Below are positions 25,539-34,277 of a DNA stretch of 64,000 nucleotides, one piece after another; within the stretch, counting starts at the first letter, position 1; every line of letters begins with the position of its first letter. The notes under the pieces are model-generated. The model saw only the letters and a list, made by a program, of their open reading frames with translations, did no database searches and had not been told where the DNA came from. The stretch is taken from NCBI GenBank assembly GCA_022760355.1, contig JALEGB010000089.1, positions 1 through 64,000 of the forward strand, in the 5' to 3' direction. The stretch is from Neomegalonema sp. Its GTDB lineage: Bacteria > Pseudomonadota > Alphaproteobacteria > Rhodobacterales > Rhodobacteraceae. The position numbers and the translations under genes were made by a program.

Positions 25539-26060
25539 TTACTCGCTGGCGGCAGGTTCGCTGGCGCGCTCTTGCTCCGGACGCTCGCTGCGTTCGCCGC
25601 GGTCTCGGTCGCCGCGCTCGCCGCGATCCCGGTCGCCGCGCTCGCCCCGATCTCGATCTCCACGCTCGCCGCGATCCCGATCGCCACGGTCGCCCCGATC
25701 CCGACGGTCGCCGCGTCCTCGGCGGTCATCACGGCTGTTCTTCGCCGCCATGATCGCGCTTGGTCCTTCCTCATGCTCGTCAACGCTGAAGGTGACGAAG
25801 CGCATCACGTCATCGTGGAACCGCTCGCGGCGTTCAAGCTCGGCGATCGCCGCCGGCGCGGCGTCCAGCCGTAGAAAGCCGTAATGGCCTTTGCGGTTCT
25901 TGTTGATTTTGTAAGCGAGAGAGCGGAGGCCCCAATATTCGCTGTTCACCACCGCGCCGCCCTGCTCAGCGACAATCGTGGTCATTTCTTCGATCAGAGC
26001 TTCGGCTTGCGCGTTGGACAAGTCCTGACGCGCAATGAAGATATGCTCGTAAAGCGGCAT
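25539..26060 (-). CDS. rpsF: 30S ribosomal protein S6 with repetitive RGD/RGE tail
   Basis: S6 pairs with S18 on 16S rRNA. Residues 1-97 are ordinary S6 (MPLYEHIFIARQDLS, then KGHYGFLRLDA). Residues about 108-173 are a disordered, charge-rich tail with four exact copies of the octapeptide GDRDRGER at 126-157. I start at ATG 26060, which has GAGG 6 bases upstream; an in-frame start at 26186 would add 42 non-homologous residues. It is the first gene of the operon, divergent from fabD. Charged tails on S6 are known in alphaproteobacteria, but a perfect four-fold octapeptide is notable. Confidence 0.95.
   Translation of the reverse strand: MPLYEHIFIARQDLSNAQAEALIEEMTTIVAEQGGAVVNSEYWGLRSLAYKINKNRKGHYGFLRLDAAPAAIAELERRERFHDDVMRFVTFSVDEHEEGPSAIMAAKNSRDDRRGRGDRRDRGDRGDRDRGERGDRDRGERGDRDRGERGDRDRGERSERPEQERASEPAASE
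25590..25685 (-). repeat. Four tandem 24-bp units coding GDRDRGER in rpsF
   Basis: The units are 25590-25613, 25614-25637, 25638-25661 and 25662-25685. They code identical octapeptides but differ at several synonymous positions. Selection for the peptide is therefore more likely than a very recent duplication. Confidence 0.85.
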
Positions 26061-26401
26061 ATAATCCTCAACAATGCAACACGCTTCGCCGCGCAACCGT
26101 CCGTGCTGGCGGCGCAGGCCGGGCCAGAACGCTCCCTGGTCACGCTCGAGAGGCGGTCGGGTCAAAAAATGGGAGAGGCCGCACAATGGGCGCCCTGATC
26201 CTGTGACGCAAGAAAAAAAGCATGAACATCGGTAGGTAATTCAACGTTTCTCTCGCCGCGGGCCGCGAAAAGCAAGGAAGGGACGCTTGACGCGTCGCGC
26301 GGCGGTTGATCAACAGGCGCGAAATCTGCGCGGCGGCGGCTGCGCTCCGGTACGGCGGTGGCGGCGCGAAAGCGCGCCGTAATAGTGAAAAGGGCGGAAG
26401 A
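26061..26401. other. Intergenic region between divergent rpsF and fabD
   Basis: This 341-bp region must hold the promoters of both the rpsF operon and the fab cluster. I see an A-rich stretch at about 26210-26220 but no -35/-10 pair good enough to name, and no open frame that looks coding. Confidence 0.6.
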
Positions 26402-27340
26402 ATGCGCGCGGCGGTGTTTCCAGGACAAGGCAGTCAAGCGGTTGGCATGGGGCGAGCTCTAGCGGAGGCGTCGTCGGAGGCGCGCGCCGTATTCGATGAA
26501 GTTGATGAGGCGCTCGGCGAAAAGCTGAGCGATCTGATCTGGAACGGCCCCGAGGACGCGCTGACCCTGACTGAGAACGCCCAACCAGCGCTGATGGCCG
26601 TCTCCTTGGCTGCGATGCGCAGCATTGAGGCGCGCGGCGTGAAATTGGCGGACTTCGCGTCCTGCGTCGCTGGGCACTCGTTGGGCGAATATTCGGCGCT
26701 GGCGGCGTCCGGCGCGCTGGCGATCGGCGATGCGGCCAAGCTGCTGCGCCTGCGCGGCAAAGCGATGCAGGCCGCCGCGCCGGTTGGTTCCGGCGCGATG
26801 GCGGCGTTGCTGGGTCTCGATATCGAGACTGCGGAGGCGGTTGCGGCGGAAGCGGCGCAAGGCGAGGTGTGCGAAGCCGCAAACGACAATGCGCCGGGGC
26901 AGGTTGTGATTTCAGGCCATAAGACGGCGATTGACCGGGCGTTGCCGATCGCCAAGGAAAAAGGCGCGAAGCGGGCGATGGCGCTTTCGGTGTCGGCGCC
27001 GTTCCATTGCGCGCTGATGCAGCCTGCGGCCGAGGCGATGGAAGCAGCGCTTGCTGAAACGACGATCTTAGCGCCGGTTGTTCCTGTAATCGCCAATGTG
27101 ACGGCGACGGCGGTGCAAGATCCGGATGAGATCCGCAAACTGCTGGTCGCGCAGGTCACTGGACGCGTGCGCTGGCGGGAAAGCATTGCGTCGATGGCGA
27201 AGGACGGCGTGACTGAGCTGGTCGAAATTGGCGCAGGCAAGGTTCTGTCGGGTATGGCGCGTCGGATTGACGCCGGCTTGGTCGGCCGACCTATCGGCGC
27301 GCCGGAAGATGTCGAGGCGTTTGCAGCCGCGCTCGGTTGA
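26402..27340 (+). CDS. fabD: Malonyl-CoA:ACP transacylase
   Basis: FabD moves malonyl groups from CoA to ACP to feed fatty-acid synthesis in the cytosol. The 312-residue protein begins with the oxyanion motif FPGQGSQ (6-12) and has the nucleophile S93 in GHSLGEY, with the catalytic His in the APFHCALM segment near 201. Length is normal. ATG 26402 is chosen because the FabD N-terminus starts there; an in-frame start at 26306 would add 32 unrelated residues. A GGAAG-like ribosome site lies just upstream. It heads fabD-fabG-acpP-fabF-mltG. Confidence 0.96.
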   Translation: MRAAVFPGQGSQAVGMGRALAEASSEARAVFDEVDEALGEKLSDLIWNGPEDALTLTENAQPALMAVSLAAMRSIEARGVKLADFASCVAGHSLGEYSALAASGALAIGDAAKLLRLRGKAMQAAAPVGSGAMAALLGLDIETAEAVAAEAAQGEVCEAANDNAPGQVVISGHKTAIDRALPIAKEKGAKRAMALSVSAPFHCALMQPAAEAMEAALAETTILAPVVPVIANVTATAVQDPDEIRKLLVAQVTGRVRWRESIASMAKDGVTELVEIGAGKVLSGMARRIDAGLVGRPIGAPEDVEAFAAALG

Positions 27341-27377
27341 GCGCGACGGACCCGGCCCGATTTTAAGGAGTAACTGA

Positions 27378-28118
27378 ATGTTTGATTTGACGGGAAAACG
27401 CGCGCTGATCACGGGCGCGACGGGCGGCATCGGCGGCGCGATCGCCCGCGCCCTGCATCACTCCGGCGCGTCGGTGGCGCTGTCTGGCACCCGTGAAGCG
27501 CCTTTGACGGCGCTGGCGTCGGAACTTGGCGAGCGCGCTGTCGCCACGCCCTGCAATTTGAGTGATCGCGAAGCGGTCGACGGGCTCGGCGACCGCGCGG
27601 CGGAGGCGCTTGGCGGACCGATCGAGATCCTTGTGAACAACGCCGGCGTCACCCAGGACACGCTCGCGATGCGGATGACGGATGAGCAATGGGACAAGGT
27701 GATTGAAATCAACCTCACCTCCAGCTTCCGTCTTGCGCGCAGCCTGATGCGCGGAATGATGAAGGCGCGTTGGGGCCGGATTATCGGCATCACCTCGATC
27801 GTCGGCGTCACCGGCAACCCGGGCCAGGCGAACTATGCCGCGTCGAAAGCAGGCATGATCGGTATGAGCAAGTCGCTGGCCGCCGAACTCGCCAGCCGCG
27901 GCATCACCGTGAACTGTGTTGCGCCAGGCTTCATCGCCACCGCGATGACGGATGAGCTGAATGACGCGCAGAAGGAAAAGCTGAACGCGTCCATTCCCGC
28001 TGGGCGCATGGGCTCGTCCGAAGACATCGCAGCGGCGGCGCTGTATTTGGCGTCAAATGAAGCGGCGTATGTGACCGGTCAAACGCTGCATGTGAATGGC
28101 GGTATGGCGATGGTTTAA
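27378..28118 (+). CDS. fabG: 3-oxoacyl-ACP reductase
   Basis: FabG reduces 3-oxoacyl-ACP with NADPH. This 246-residue short-chain dehydrogenase has the cofactor motif TGATGGIG (12-19), the NNAG motif (87-90) and the catalytic triad S140, Y153 and K157 (YAASK). Length and context next to fabD and acpP support the function. AAGGAG lies about 8 bases before ATG 27378. Confidence 0.97.
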   Translation: MFDLTGKRALITGATGGIGGAIARALHHSGASVALSGTREAPLTALASELGERAVATPCNLSDREAVDGLGDRAAEALGGPIEILVNNAGVTQDTLAMRMTDEQWDKVIEINLTSSFRLARSLMRGMMKARWGRIIGITSIVGVTGNPGQANYAASKAGMIGMSKSLAAELASRGITVNCVAPGFIATAMTDELNDAQKEKLNASIPAGRMGSSEDIAAAALYLASNEAAYVTGQTLHVNGGMAMV

Positions 28119-28124
28119 GAGGGC

Positions 28125-28150
28125 GCCGCAGCAGTTTCGGCAGCTGCGGC
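28125..28150 (+). terminator. Stem-loop after fabG
   Basis: GCCGCAGC (28125-28132) and GCTGCGGC (28143-28150) form a perfect 8-bp stem with a 10-base loop, 7 bases after the fabG stop. No T-run follows on the plus strand, so it may be an RNA-stabilising or attenuating hairpin rather than a strong terminator. Confidence 0.45.
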
Positions 28151-28370
28151 AAAATCAGAGTCAATCGAGGCCGATTTGCATTTGCGCCTGTCGGGCGATG
28201 TGTTAAGCGGGCGCGCATTCGAGTAAGCGGCGCTTAGGAGACATCGGTCGCCTGCAGCGAACTCGGCTCCACGCATTGACAGATCGCCCGACGGCCTTAT
28301 GAGGCGGTGTTAGTGTTACGAAGTTTGCGGCGCAGTTTGCGTCGATGGCAATGACAAGGATTGGACGACA

Positions 28371-28607
28371 ATGAGCGACATCGCGGCGCGGGTGAAGAAG
28401 ATCGTGGCCGAGCATCTCGGCGTTGAAGAAGCTAAAGTGGTTGAGGACGCGAGCTTCATCGACGATCTCGGCGCAGACTCGCTGGACACGGTTGAGCTCA
28501 CCATGTCGTTCGAAGAAGAGTTCGGCGTTGAGATCCCAGACGACGCGGCTGAGACCATTCAGACCGTTGGCCACGCGATCGACTTCATCTCGAAGAAGTC
28601 GGCCTAA
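28371..28607 (+). CDS. acpP: Acyl carrier protein
   Basis: The 78-residue acidic ACP carries growing acyl chains on a phosphopantetheine arm. The attachment site is S37 in [10 protein letters not shown], and length is normal. It lies 252 bp after fabG, with AAGGA about 14 bases and GGAC about 7 bases before ATG 28371. The wide gap suggests a separate promoter, as expected for a very abundant protein, and a strong terminator follows. Confidence 0.97.
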   Translation: MSDIAARVKKIVAEHLGVEEAKVVEDASFIDDLGADSLDTVELTMSFEEEFGVEIPDDAAETIQTVGHAIDFISKKSA

Positions 28608-28715
28608 GGTTGAGGCGGCGCGGCCGATACGCCGCGCCTTTCGCGAAAGCGCGTAGGGGGTCAGCCCTATCGCTGGCGGAAAGCGCCGTTTTTTGGCGGG
28701 GCGAACTGTTGCACA

Positions 28716-28742
28716 AAAGCGCCGCACCGCGGCGCTTTTTTT
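28716..28742 (+). terminator. Intrinsic terminator after acpP
   Basis: AAAAGCGCCGC (28716-28726) and GCGGCGCTTTT (28730-28740) form an 11-bp stem with a 3-base loop, followed by more T. The stem also works in reverse. The remaining 28743-28960 leads into fabF and must contain its promoter; nothing specific was recognised there. Confidence 0.88.
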
Positions 28743-28960
28743 GTTTTTGGGTCGGCCAGCTGCTAAATCCCCGAAGTTGGACCGAAGTGACGCAGCTATG
28801 AAGGCGGGGCGCTTGCGCGGGTTGTCGCCTTACACGCGCCATGTCATTTCGAGTTGAAATAGGGAATACGCTCTCACCTTAAGCGCTCTGATCACGGGGC
28901 GGCTGAGGGGGAGGCCGGCGAAAGGCTCCGCGTCAGCGGATGCGCCGCAGGAGGAAGAGT

Positions 28961-30229
28961 ATGCGTCGGGTTGTGGTGACTGGACTTGGATTGGTGAGCC
29001 CGCTTGCTTGCGGTGTGGAGGCGAGCTGGTCGCGGTTGATCGCCGGCGAGTCAGGCGCTGGTCCGATTACCGCTTTCGAGGCGTCGGACCTGCCGTGCCG
29101 CATCGCGAACTTCGTCCCGCGCGACGGCGACAATGCGTTTATCCCAGATGAATGGATCGATAAGCGTGAGCAGCGCCGGAATGACACTTTCATCCTGTAC
29201 GCGCTGGCCGCGGCGGAGCAGGCGTTGGCGGACGCAAACTGGAAGCCCGGCAAAGATGAAGATGAGGCTCTGCTGCGCACCGGAGTTCTTGTCGGCTCCG
29301 GCATCGGCGGCCTGCCCTATATCGAAGAAACCGCGATCACGATGCATGAGCGGGGGCCGCGCAAAGTGTCGCCCTTCTTTATTCCCGGCAGCCTGATCAA
29401 CCTCTGTTCGGGGCAGATCAGCATCAAGCATGGCTTTAAGGGCCCGAACCACTCGGTGGTCACGGCTTGCTCGACCGGCGCCCACGCGATTGGCGACGCC
29501 ACGCGGCTCATCCAGCGCGGTGAGGCGGAAGTTATGGTCGCCGGCGGCGCGGAGGCGGCGATCTGTCGTTTGGGCATCGCCGGCTTCGCGGCCTGCAAAG
29601 CGTTGTCGACCAATTTCAATGATGAGCCGACCCGCGCCTCACGGCCTTATGACAAAGCGCGGGACGGGTTCGTGATGGGCGAGGGCGCTGGGGTTCTCAT
29701 CCTTGAGGAGCTGGAGCATGCGCGGGCGCGGGGCGCGAAGATCTATGCCGAAGTCCTGGGCTACGGCCTGTCAGGCGACGCCTATCACGTAACCTCGCCG
29801 GCGCCGGATGGCGATGGCGGGTTCCGTTCGATGAGCGCGGCGCTGGCGGATGCGAAGCTCGAGGCGGGCGCGATCGACTATATCAACGCGCACGGCACAT
29901 CGACGCCAATGGGCGATGAGATCGAACTGAAGGCCGTTGCGCGCCTGCTGGGCGACGCTGGCTCGCAGGCGACCATGTCGTCAACGAAGTCGGCGATTGG
30001 CCATTTGCTGGGCGCGGCCGGCGCCGTTGAGGCGATCTTCTGCATCCTCGCTTTGCGCGACAGCATCGCGCCGGCGACGTTGAACCTCGAGGACCCGTCG
30101 GTTGAGACCACAATCGATTTGGCGCCTCTTAAGCCGGTTGAGCGTAAGATCAAAACAGCGCTGTCGAACTCATTCGGCTTCGGCGGCACCAACGCCTCGC
30201 TTGTGATCGGTGAAGCGCCGTCGGTATAG
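28961..30229 (+). CDS. fabF: 3-oxoacyl-ACP synthase II (KAS II)
   Basis: FabF condenses malonyl-ACP with acyl-ACP. The 422-residue protein has the active-site Cys170 in VVTACSTGAHA and the two catalytic His in NAHGTSTPMGD (about 311) and KSAIGHLLGAAG (about 346). ATG 28961 is chosen because AGGAGGAAG lies 5 bases before it and MRRVVVTGLG is the usual start; an in-frame start at 28940 is less likely. It follows acpP, as in many bacteria. Confidence 0.97.
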   Translation: MRRVVVTGLGLVSPLACGVEASWSRLIAGESGAGPITAFEASDLPCRIANFVPRDGDNAFIPDEWIDKREQRRNDTFILYALAAAEQALADANWKPGKDEDEALLRTGVLVGSGIGGLPYIEETAITMHERGPRKVSPFFIPGSLINLCSGQISIKHGFKGPNHSVVTACSTGAHAIGDATRLIQRGEAEVMVAGGAEAAICRLGIAGFAACKALSTNFNDEPTRASRPYDKARDGFVMGEGAGVLILEELEHARARGAKIYAEVLGYGLSGDAYHVTSPAPDGDGGFRSMSAALADAKLEAGAIDYINAHGTSTPMGDEIELKAVARLLGDAGSQATMSSTKSAIGHLLGAAGAVEAIFCILALRDSIAPATLNLEDPSVETTIDLAPLKPVERKIKTALSNSFGFGGTNASLVIGEAPSV

Positions 30230-30243
30230 ATGGCTCAGAACGG

Positions 30244-30265
30244 CCGACGCTGTAGGGAGCGTCGG
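30244..30265 (+). other. Hairpin between fabF and mltG
   Basis: CCGACGCT (30244-30251) and AGCGTCGG (30258-30265) form a perfect 8-bp stem with a 6-base loop, 14 bases after the fabF stop. There is no T-run, so it is probably a transcript-processing or attenuating hairpin. Confidence 0.4.
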
Positions 30266-30277
30266 GGCCAACGACAT

Positions 30278-30355
30278 ATGAGGGAGTTGAGGATGGCGAC
30301 GCTGGCGAACCTGGCCGTAGGGGCGGCTCTAGCGCAAGCGGGGGGGAGGCCATGA
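30278..30355 (+). CDS. Possible 25-residue leader peptide overlapping mltG
   Basis: A short frame (start MRELRMATLANL, end AGGRP) runs from ATG 30278 to a TGA that overlaps the mltG start (ATGA). Third positions are mostly G/C. GGGAG and GAGG lie inside it before its second ATG (30293). It could couple translation to mltG. Equally, it may be chance, since no homologue is recognised. Confidence 0.3.
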   Translation: MRELRMATLANLAVGAALAQAGGRP

Positions 30356-31461
30356 GCCGGGATCGTCGCCGTCCGGATGCTGACAATTTCGAAGCCTATG
30401 AGGAAGAAACGTCCTTGAATGGCTATTCGCCAGGCGTCGCGGGCCGTCGTCGTCGGCGGCGGAGCTGGCTGTCGGTGCTGCTGAGTCTGTTTGCGCTCGC
30501 GATACTCGCTGCTGGCGGCGCGGCCTTTGGCGCGAAGTATTTGTTCGAGGGGCCCGGCCCATTGGAGGCCGAGCGTATCATCGAGATTCGCAGCGGCTCG
30601 TCGCTTATTTCGATCGCGACGCAGCTGGAGCGTGAGGGCGTAATTGTAAACGGCCTTCTGTTCCGCGCAGCCGCCCGTATTCAGGGGGTGCAGGCGCGCG
30701 TTCAGGCCGGAGATTATGCGATCCCGGCCGGCGCATCGATGCGTGATGTGCTGACGATGGTGACGACCGGCCAAGCGATCGATTATCGGATCACTGTCGC
30801 TGAGGGGAAATCGGTCGCTGAAGCCATTCAACTCGTTAAGGCTCACAAAGTCCTGGTCGGCGATGTTGAGAAGATCCCGGCTGAGGGCATGATCGCGCCC
30901 GAAACCTATTTCGTGCGTCGGGGCGAGAAACGACAAGCCGTGATCGACCGCATGGTCGCCGCGCAACAAAAGGCGCTGGAGGAGCTGTGGGCGAAGCGCG
31001 CCGGAGGCCTGCCGATCAAAACAGCTGAGGAAGCGCTTATCCTTGCGTCGATCGTCGAGAAGGAGACTGGCGTTGCGGGCGAGCGCAAATTGGTGGCCTC
31101 GGTGTTCGTCAACCGGCTACGCAAAGGTATGCGGCTTCAGTCCGATCCGACGGTCATTTACGGAATCACCAAAGGGGTTGCGCCGCTCGGCCGGGGGTTG
31201 CGGCGGAGTGAGCTGAAAGGGAAGACCGCCTACAACACCTATGTGATCCCGGCGCTTCCGCCAACACCGATCGCTAATCCGGGGCGCAAGGCGCTGGAAG
31301 CGACGCTGAACCCGGCGAGCAGTGACTTTTATTATTTCGTGGCGGATGGCACCGGGGGCCATGTCTTCTCAAGAACGTTGGCTGAGCATAACGCCAATGT
31401 GCGCAAATGGCGCCGGATCGAAGCGGAACGCGCGCGGGCGCGTAAGGCTGCCGGAAAGTAA
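30352..31461 (+). CDS. mltG: Endolytic murein transglycosylase MltG
   Basis: MltG cuts nascent glycan strands and is thought to set their length. The 369-residue protein has a basic cytosolic N-terminus, one membrane helix (about 39-60), a LysM-like part and the YceG domain. The catalytic Glu lies in LASIVEKETG (231-240), followed by SDPTVIYG and the NTY...P-TPI-NPG signature. A GGGGGGAGG tract lies 2-10 bases before ATG 30352. Its place next to fabF is common in alphaproteobacteria. Confidence 0.95.
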   Translation: MSRDRRRPDADNFEAYEEETSLNGYSPGVAGRRRRRRSWLSVLLSLFALAILAAGGAAFGAKYLFEGPGPLEAERIIEIRSGSSLISIATQLEREGVIVNGLLFRAAARIQGVQARVQAGDYAIPAGASMRDVLTMVTTGQAIDYRITVAEGKSVAEAIQLVKAHKVLVGDVEKIPAEGMIAPETYFVRRGEKRQAVIDRMVAAQQKALEELWAKRAGGLPIKTAEEALILASIVEKETGVAGERKLVASVFVNRLRKGMRLQSDPTVIYGITKGVAPLGRGLRRSELKGKTAYNTYVIPALPPTPIANPGRKALEATLNPASSDFYYFVADGTGGHVFSRTLAEHNANVRKWRRIEAERARARKAAGK

Positions 31462-31508
31462 CGCCCGCTCGTGACATATGCGTTGGGCAGCCGTCGCAGC
31501 ATCTGCTG

Positions 31509-33968
31509 CTACGGCGCCCGCAAGACGAATTCGATCCGCCGGTTAATTCGGTAGGCCTCGGGCGAATCCGCCGGATCAATTGGCGCGAACGCGGCGCGAC
31601 CAGCGGCGATCAGCCGCTCCGCGGGCACGCCGCGACCGGCCAGATACCGCGCCACCGCGGCGGCTCGAGCTGTCGAGAGCTCCCAGTTAGAGGGGAAAGT
31701 CTCGTTCGAGATCGGGCGCTTGTCGGTGTGACCTTCGATCATCAACAGCCAAGGGGTATCAGGGTTCCGGCGCAGATCGTCGATGAGCGTCGTTGCGATC
31801 CGGTCCAGCGCTGCTTTGCCGCGCCCGCTCAGCTCCGCGTCGCCGGAGGAAAACGCAACGCTGGCGGAGAGGGACAGGCGGTCGGGAATCGCGCGTTGCG
31901 GACTAACGGACTTCAGGCGATCTGCGACGCGACCACGGAGGACAGCCACGTCGGGCGAGCTCTTTGCGGGGATCGTTGCGGTGGCCAGCGCCGCGGCCGC
32001 TTTGCGTTCCGCGGCGCGTTGTCCCTCACGGGCGGCCGCCAGTTGCTTCTCGAGATCCGCCACTTGTGCGCTCAGCTCGGCGATTTTTTTGTCGTCGCTG
32101 CGGCGAAGCTCCGCGCGGGGCGGCGTAGTTGTGCGAGGGGCGCTGGTCGCTGCGGCTTTTGGCGTAAAAACGGGCGGCGCCGATGGCGGCTTGGCGGACT
32201 TCTTCGCGGCCGCCAACGCCTTTTCCGCCTCGGCGAGGCGGGCTTCAAGCGCATCAATTTTCTTCTTGGCGTCGCCCAGGGCGGTAATGCGCTCGCCCGC
32301 CAAGCGCGTCGCCGCGGAGACAGCTTCATCACGTTCCGCGCGCAGCGTTTTTTCGGCGGCGCGCGCAGCGGCCAGCTGCTTCAGCGCGTCGTCGCGCGCC
32401 TTCGCGGCGGCGGTCAGCGCGTTCTTCGCATCCTTGACCGCCGCCTTGGCTGCGATCAGGTCCTTGTCGCGCGTCGCCATGGCGGCTTGAGCGGACTTCG
32501 CAGCGCGCGCGTCGCGCGTCGCAGCTTTCACCGCTGCGTCTTTCTCCTTGGCGAGTTCAGCTGCGCGCGCTTCGGCCGCCTTAAGCTGCTTGCGCGCGTC
32601 GGCCAGCGCTTTCATCGCGTCGCCGTGCGCCTTTTGCGCTTCGGAGGCTTTGGTTAGCGCGTCGTCTTTCGATGCAACCGCTTTGACCAATGAGACCTTA
32701 ACGGCTTCCAGCTCGTCCTTCAGCTTGGCCGCGGCGACGGTCGCAGCCTTGCTGGCGTTGAGCGCTTCGTCTCGTTGCTTCTGCGCGAGCTTCAGGGCGG
32801 CGTCCGCGGCCTTACGGGCTGATTGGGCGTCCGCCAGCGCTTTGGCGCGCGCGATCTCCGCTTTTTTGTCCGGCGCGGCGGATTTGGCTGCCGCCAATGC
32901 GGCCTGGAGCGACTTGATCTCTCGATCCGCTGCTTGCTGCGCCTTTCCGGCGGTTTCGGCCTTTGTCTCAATGGCGGCTTTCGCCGTCTCCAGCGCTTTC
33001 AGCTTCTTACGCGTCGCGCTGGCCGCCTCGGCGGCTTGTTCGAGCTCCGTGCTGGCGGCGTCAAGCTTGGTCTCCAGCGCCGCGATGCGCTTGTCCGCCG
33101 CGGCGAGGCTGGTCGGCGCGCGGCGCGCATCGGCGGCGCGCAACGGGACTTTCTCGATCTCCGGCAGCGCTTGATAGAATGCGGCTTTGCGGGCGAGCGG
33201 GGCGGCGCTCAGCCAGCCCGTGAAGGTCGGAAGGCTCGGCAGCCCGGCGAACACCGCGTCCCGCTGTTTTTCATCAAGCTTGGCGAGTTGCGCCAGCATC
33301 TCCTCGGGTTTAGCCGGCGCAGAGCTTACCATGGTCGCGGCGACCGTTGGCCGTTTCTCAGGGCGAAGCGCCGCCTCCTCCAATGTCGATTTGGCGGGTT
33401 CAGGCCGCTTCTTCGCGTCTGCGTCGCTGGGGCCGAGCGTCTCGACGCCGCCGGGAATGCGGCCAATCCAGGCGCGCCGCTCTTCAATCGAGAGGCCATT
33501 GAACCATTCGCGGAAGCCGCTCAACTCGGGCAGCTTGTCAAACACCTCCCCGCGTCGGGCTTTTGGCAGCGCGTCCAGCCGCGCCTTCAGCCCTTCGGCG
33601 CCGTCTTTGTCCCCGCTCGAGAGCGCTGCGCGGGCGCGATCAAGCTCTTGTTGCCGCGCCTTCAGGCTGGCCTTGAGGTCATCGGTGCTGTTCTGCAAAT
33701 CGAGGACTTCTTCACGAATGTCAGCGATCCGCCGTTCCTCAGCGTCGCGGCTGCTCCACCAGGCCGATGTCGCCCACCAGCCAAGGCCGAGCAGCAGCAG
33801 CACCGGCGCAAGGGACAGGATAAAGCAGCGTACGCAGAAGCCTCGCCGCAACTCTTCGGCATATTCCTCCCGCGCTTGGGGTTCGGCGGCGGGGGCGGGG
33901 GCAGTGTCTGGGGCCGAGGCGTCCGTCGACGCGTCGACCGGCGGTTCTTCGCCTTTTGGATCGCTCAT
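31509..33968 (-). CDS. Membrane-anchored coiled-coil protein with C-terminal OmpA/MotB-like domain
   Basis: The 819-residue protein has an acidic Pro/Ala-rich cytosolic N-terminus, one membrane helix at about 46-68, and a very long Ala/Lys/Glu coiled coil (about 290-640) with many heptads. A C-terminal OmpA-like peptidoglycan-binding domain (about 690-815) shows the signature MIEGHTDKRPISN and the NWELSTARAAAVARYL helix. It looks like a spacer protein linking the inner membrane to the cell wall. GGAGG lies 5 bases before ATG 33968. The low-complexity composition opens long false frames on the other strand. It is not MotB itself, because no flagellar genes are near. Confidence 0.85.
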   Translation of the reverse strand: MSDPKGEEPPVDASTDASAPDTAPAPAAEPQAREEYAEELRRGFCVRCFILSLAPVLLLLGLGWWATSAWWSSRDAEERRIADIREEVLDLQNSTDDLKASLKARQQELDRARAALSSGDKDGAEGLKARLDALPKARRGEVFDKLPELSGFREWFNGLSIEERRAWIGRIPGGVETLGPSDADAKKRPEPAKSTLEEAALRPEKRPTVAATMVSSAPAKPEEMLAQLAKLDEKQRDAVFAGLPSLPTFTGWLSAAPLARKAAFYQALPEIEKVPLRAADARRAPTSLAAADKRIAALETKLDAASTELEQAAEAASATRKKLKALETAKAAIETKAETAGKAQQAADREIKSLQAALAAAKSAAPDKKAEIARAKALADAQSARKAADAALKLAQKQRDEALNASKAATVAAAKLKDELEAVKVSLVKAVASKDDALTKASEAQKAHGDAMKALADARKQLKAAEARAAELAKEKDAAVKAATRDARAAKSAQAAMATRDKDLIAAKAAVKDAKNALTAAAKARDDALKQLAAARAAEKTLRAERDEAVSAATRLAGERITALGDAKKKIDALEARLAEAEKALAAAKKSAKPPSAPPVFTPKAAATSAPRTTTPPRAELRRSDDKKIAELSAQVADLEKQLAAAREGQRAAERKAAAALATATIPAKSSPDVAVLRGRVADRLKSVSPQRAIPDRLSLSASVAFSSGDAELSGRGKAALDRIATTLIDDLRRNPDTPWLLMIEGHTDKRPISNETFPSNWELSTARAAAVARYLAGRGVPAERLIAAGRAAFAPIDPADSPEAYRINRRIEFVLRAP

Positions 33969-34277
33969 ACTGACCTCCAATAATCCGGCATGTTGTCGGG
34001 GCGCTGGCGTTGCTATTGCTGGCGGCGCGCTGCGGCTGGCCCCGCCTGGCGAACAGACGCCATGGCCCTTTGCTGATCTCTTGGGTTCGGCGCCCGCACA
34101 ATCGTGTCAAGGCTCAAGCGGCGAGATCCTGGCCTCATCGCCGCAACGCGCTTATATTGTCGCCGGAAGCAAGCGTCGCGCGCGTCGAGCCGTGACATGT
34201 GCGCCAGCTGCGTGTGTCGACGCTAAGGTCGGCATTGTGTGGCTGGCGAGAAGAAAAAGTGGCGGGAGCCCCAAAAT
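33969..34277. other. Intergenic region before cysE
   Basis: This 309-bp gap between divergent genes has open frames on the plus strand with signal-peptide-like hydrophobic starts, but none has a ribosome site and usual start codon. One frame runs into cysE. I cannot support a gene; a decayed one is possible. Confidence 0.4.

Noticed and set aside
25584..25725. A CRISPR-like or satellite array in the region of regular GC-rich repeats
   Set aside because: The period is 24 bp with no spacers, in frame with the GDRDRGER octapeptide of the S6 tail.
31728..33983. Long plus-strand open frames opposite the OmpA-domain coiled-coil gene
   Set aside because: They are explained by the biased Ala/Lys/Glu codons of the real minus-strand gene and have no domain, ribosome site or codon pattern of their own.
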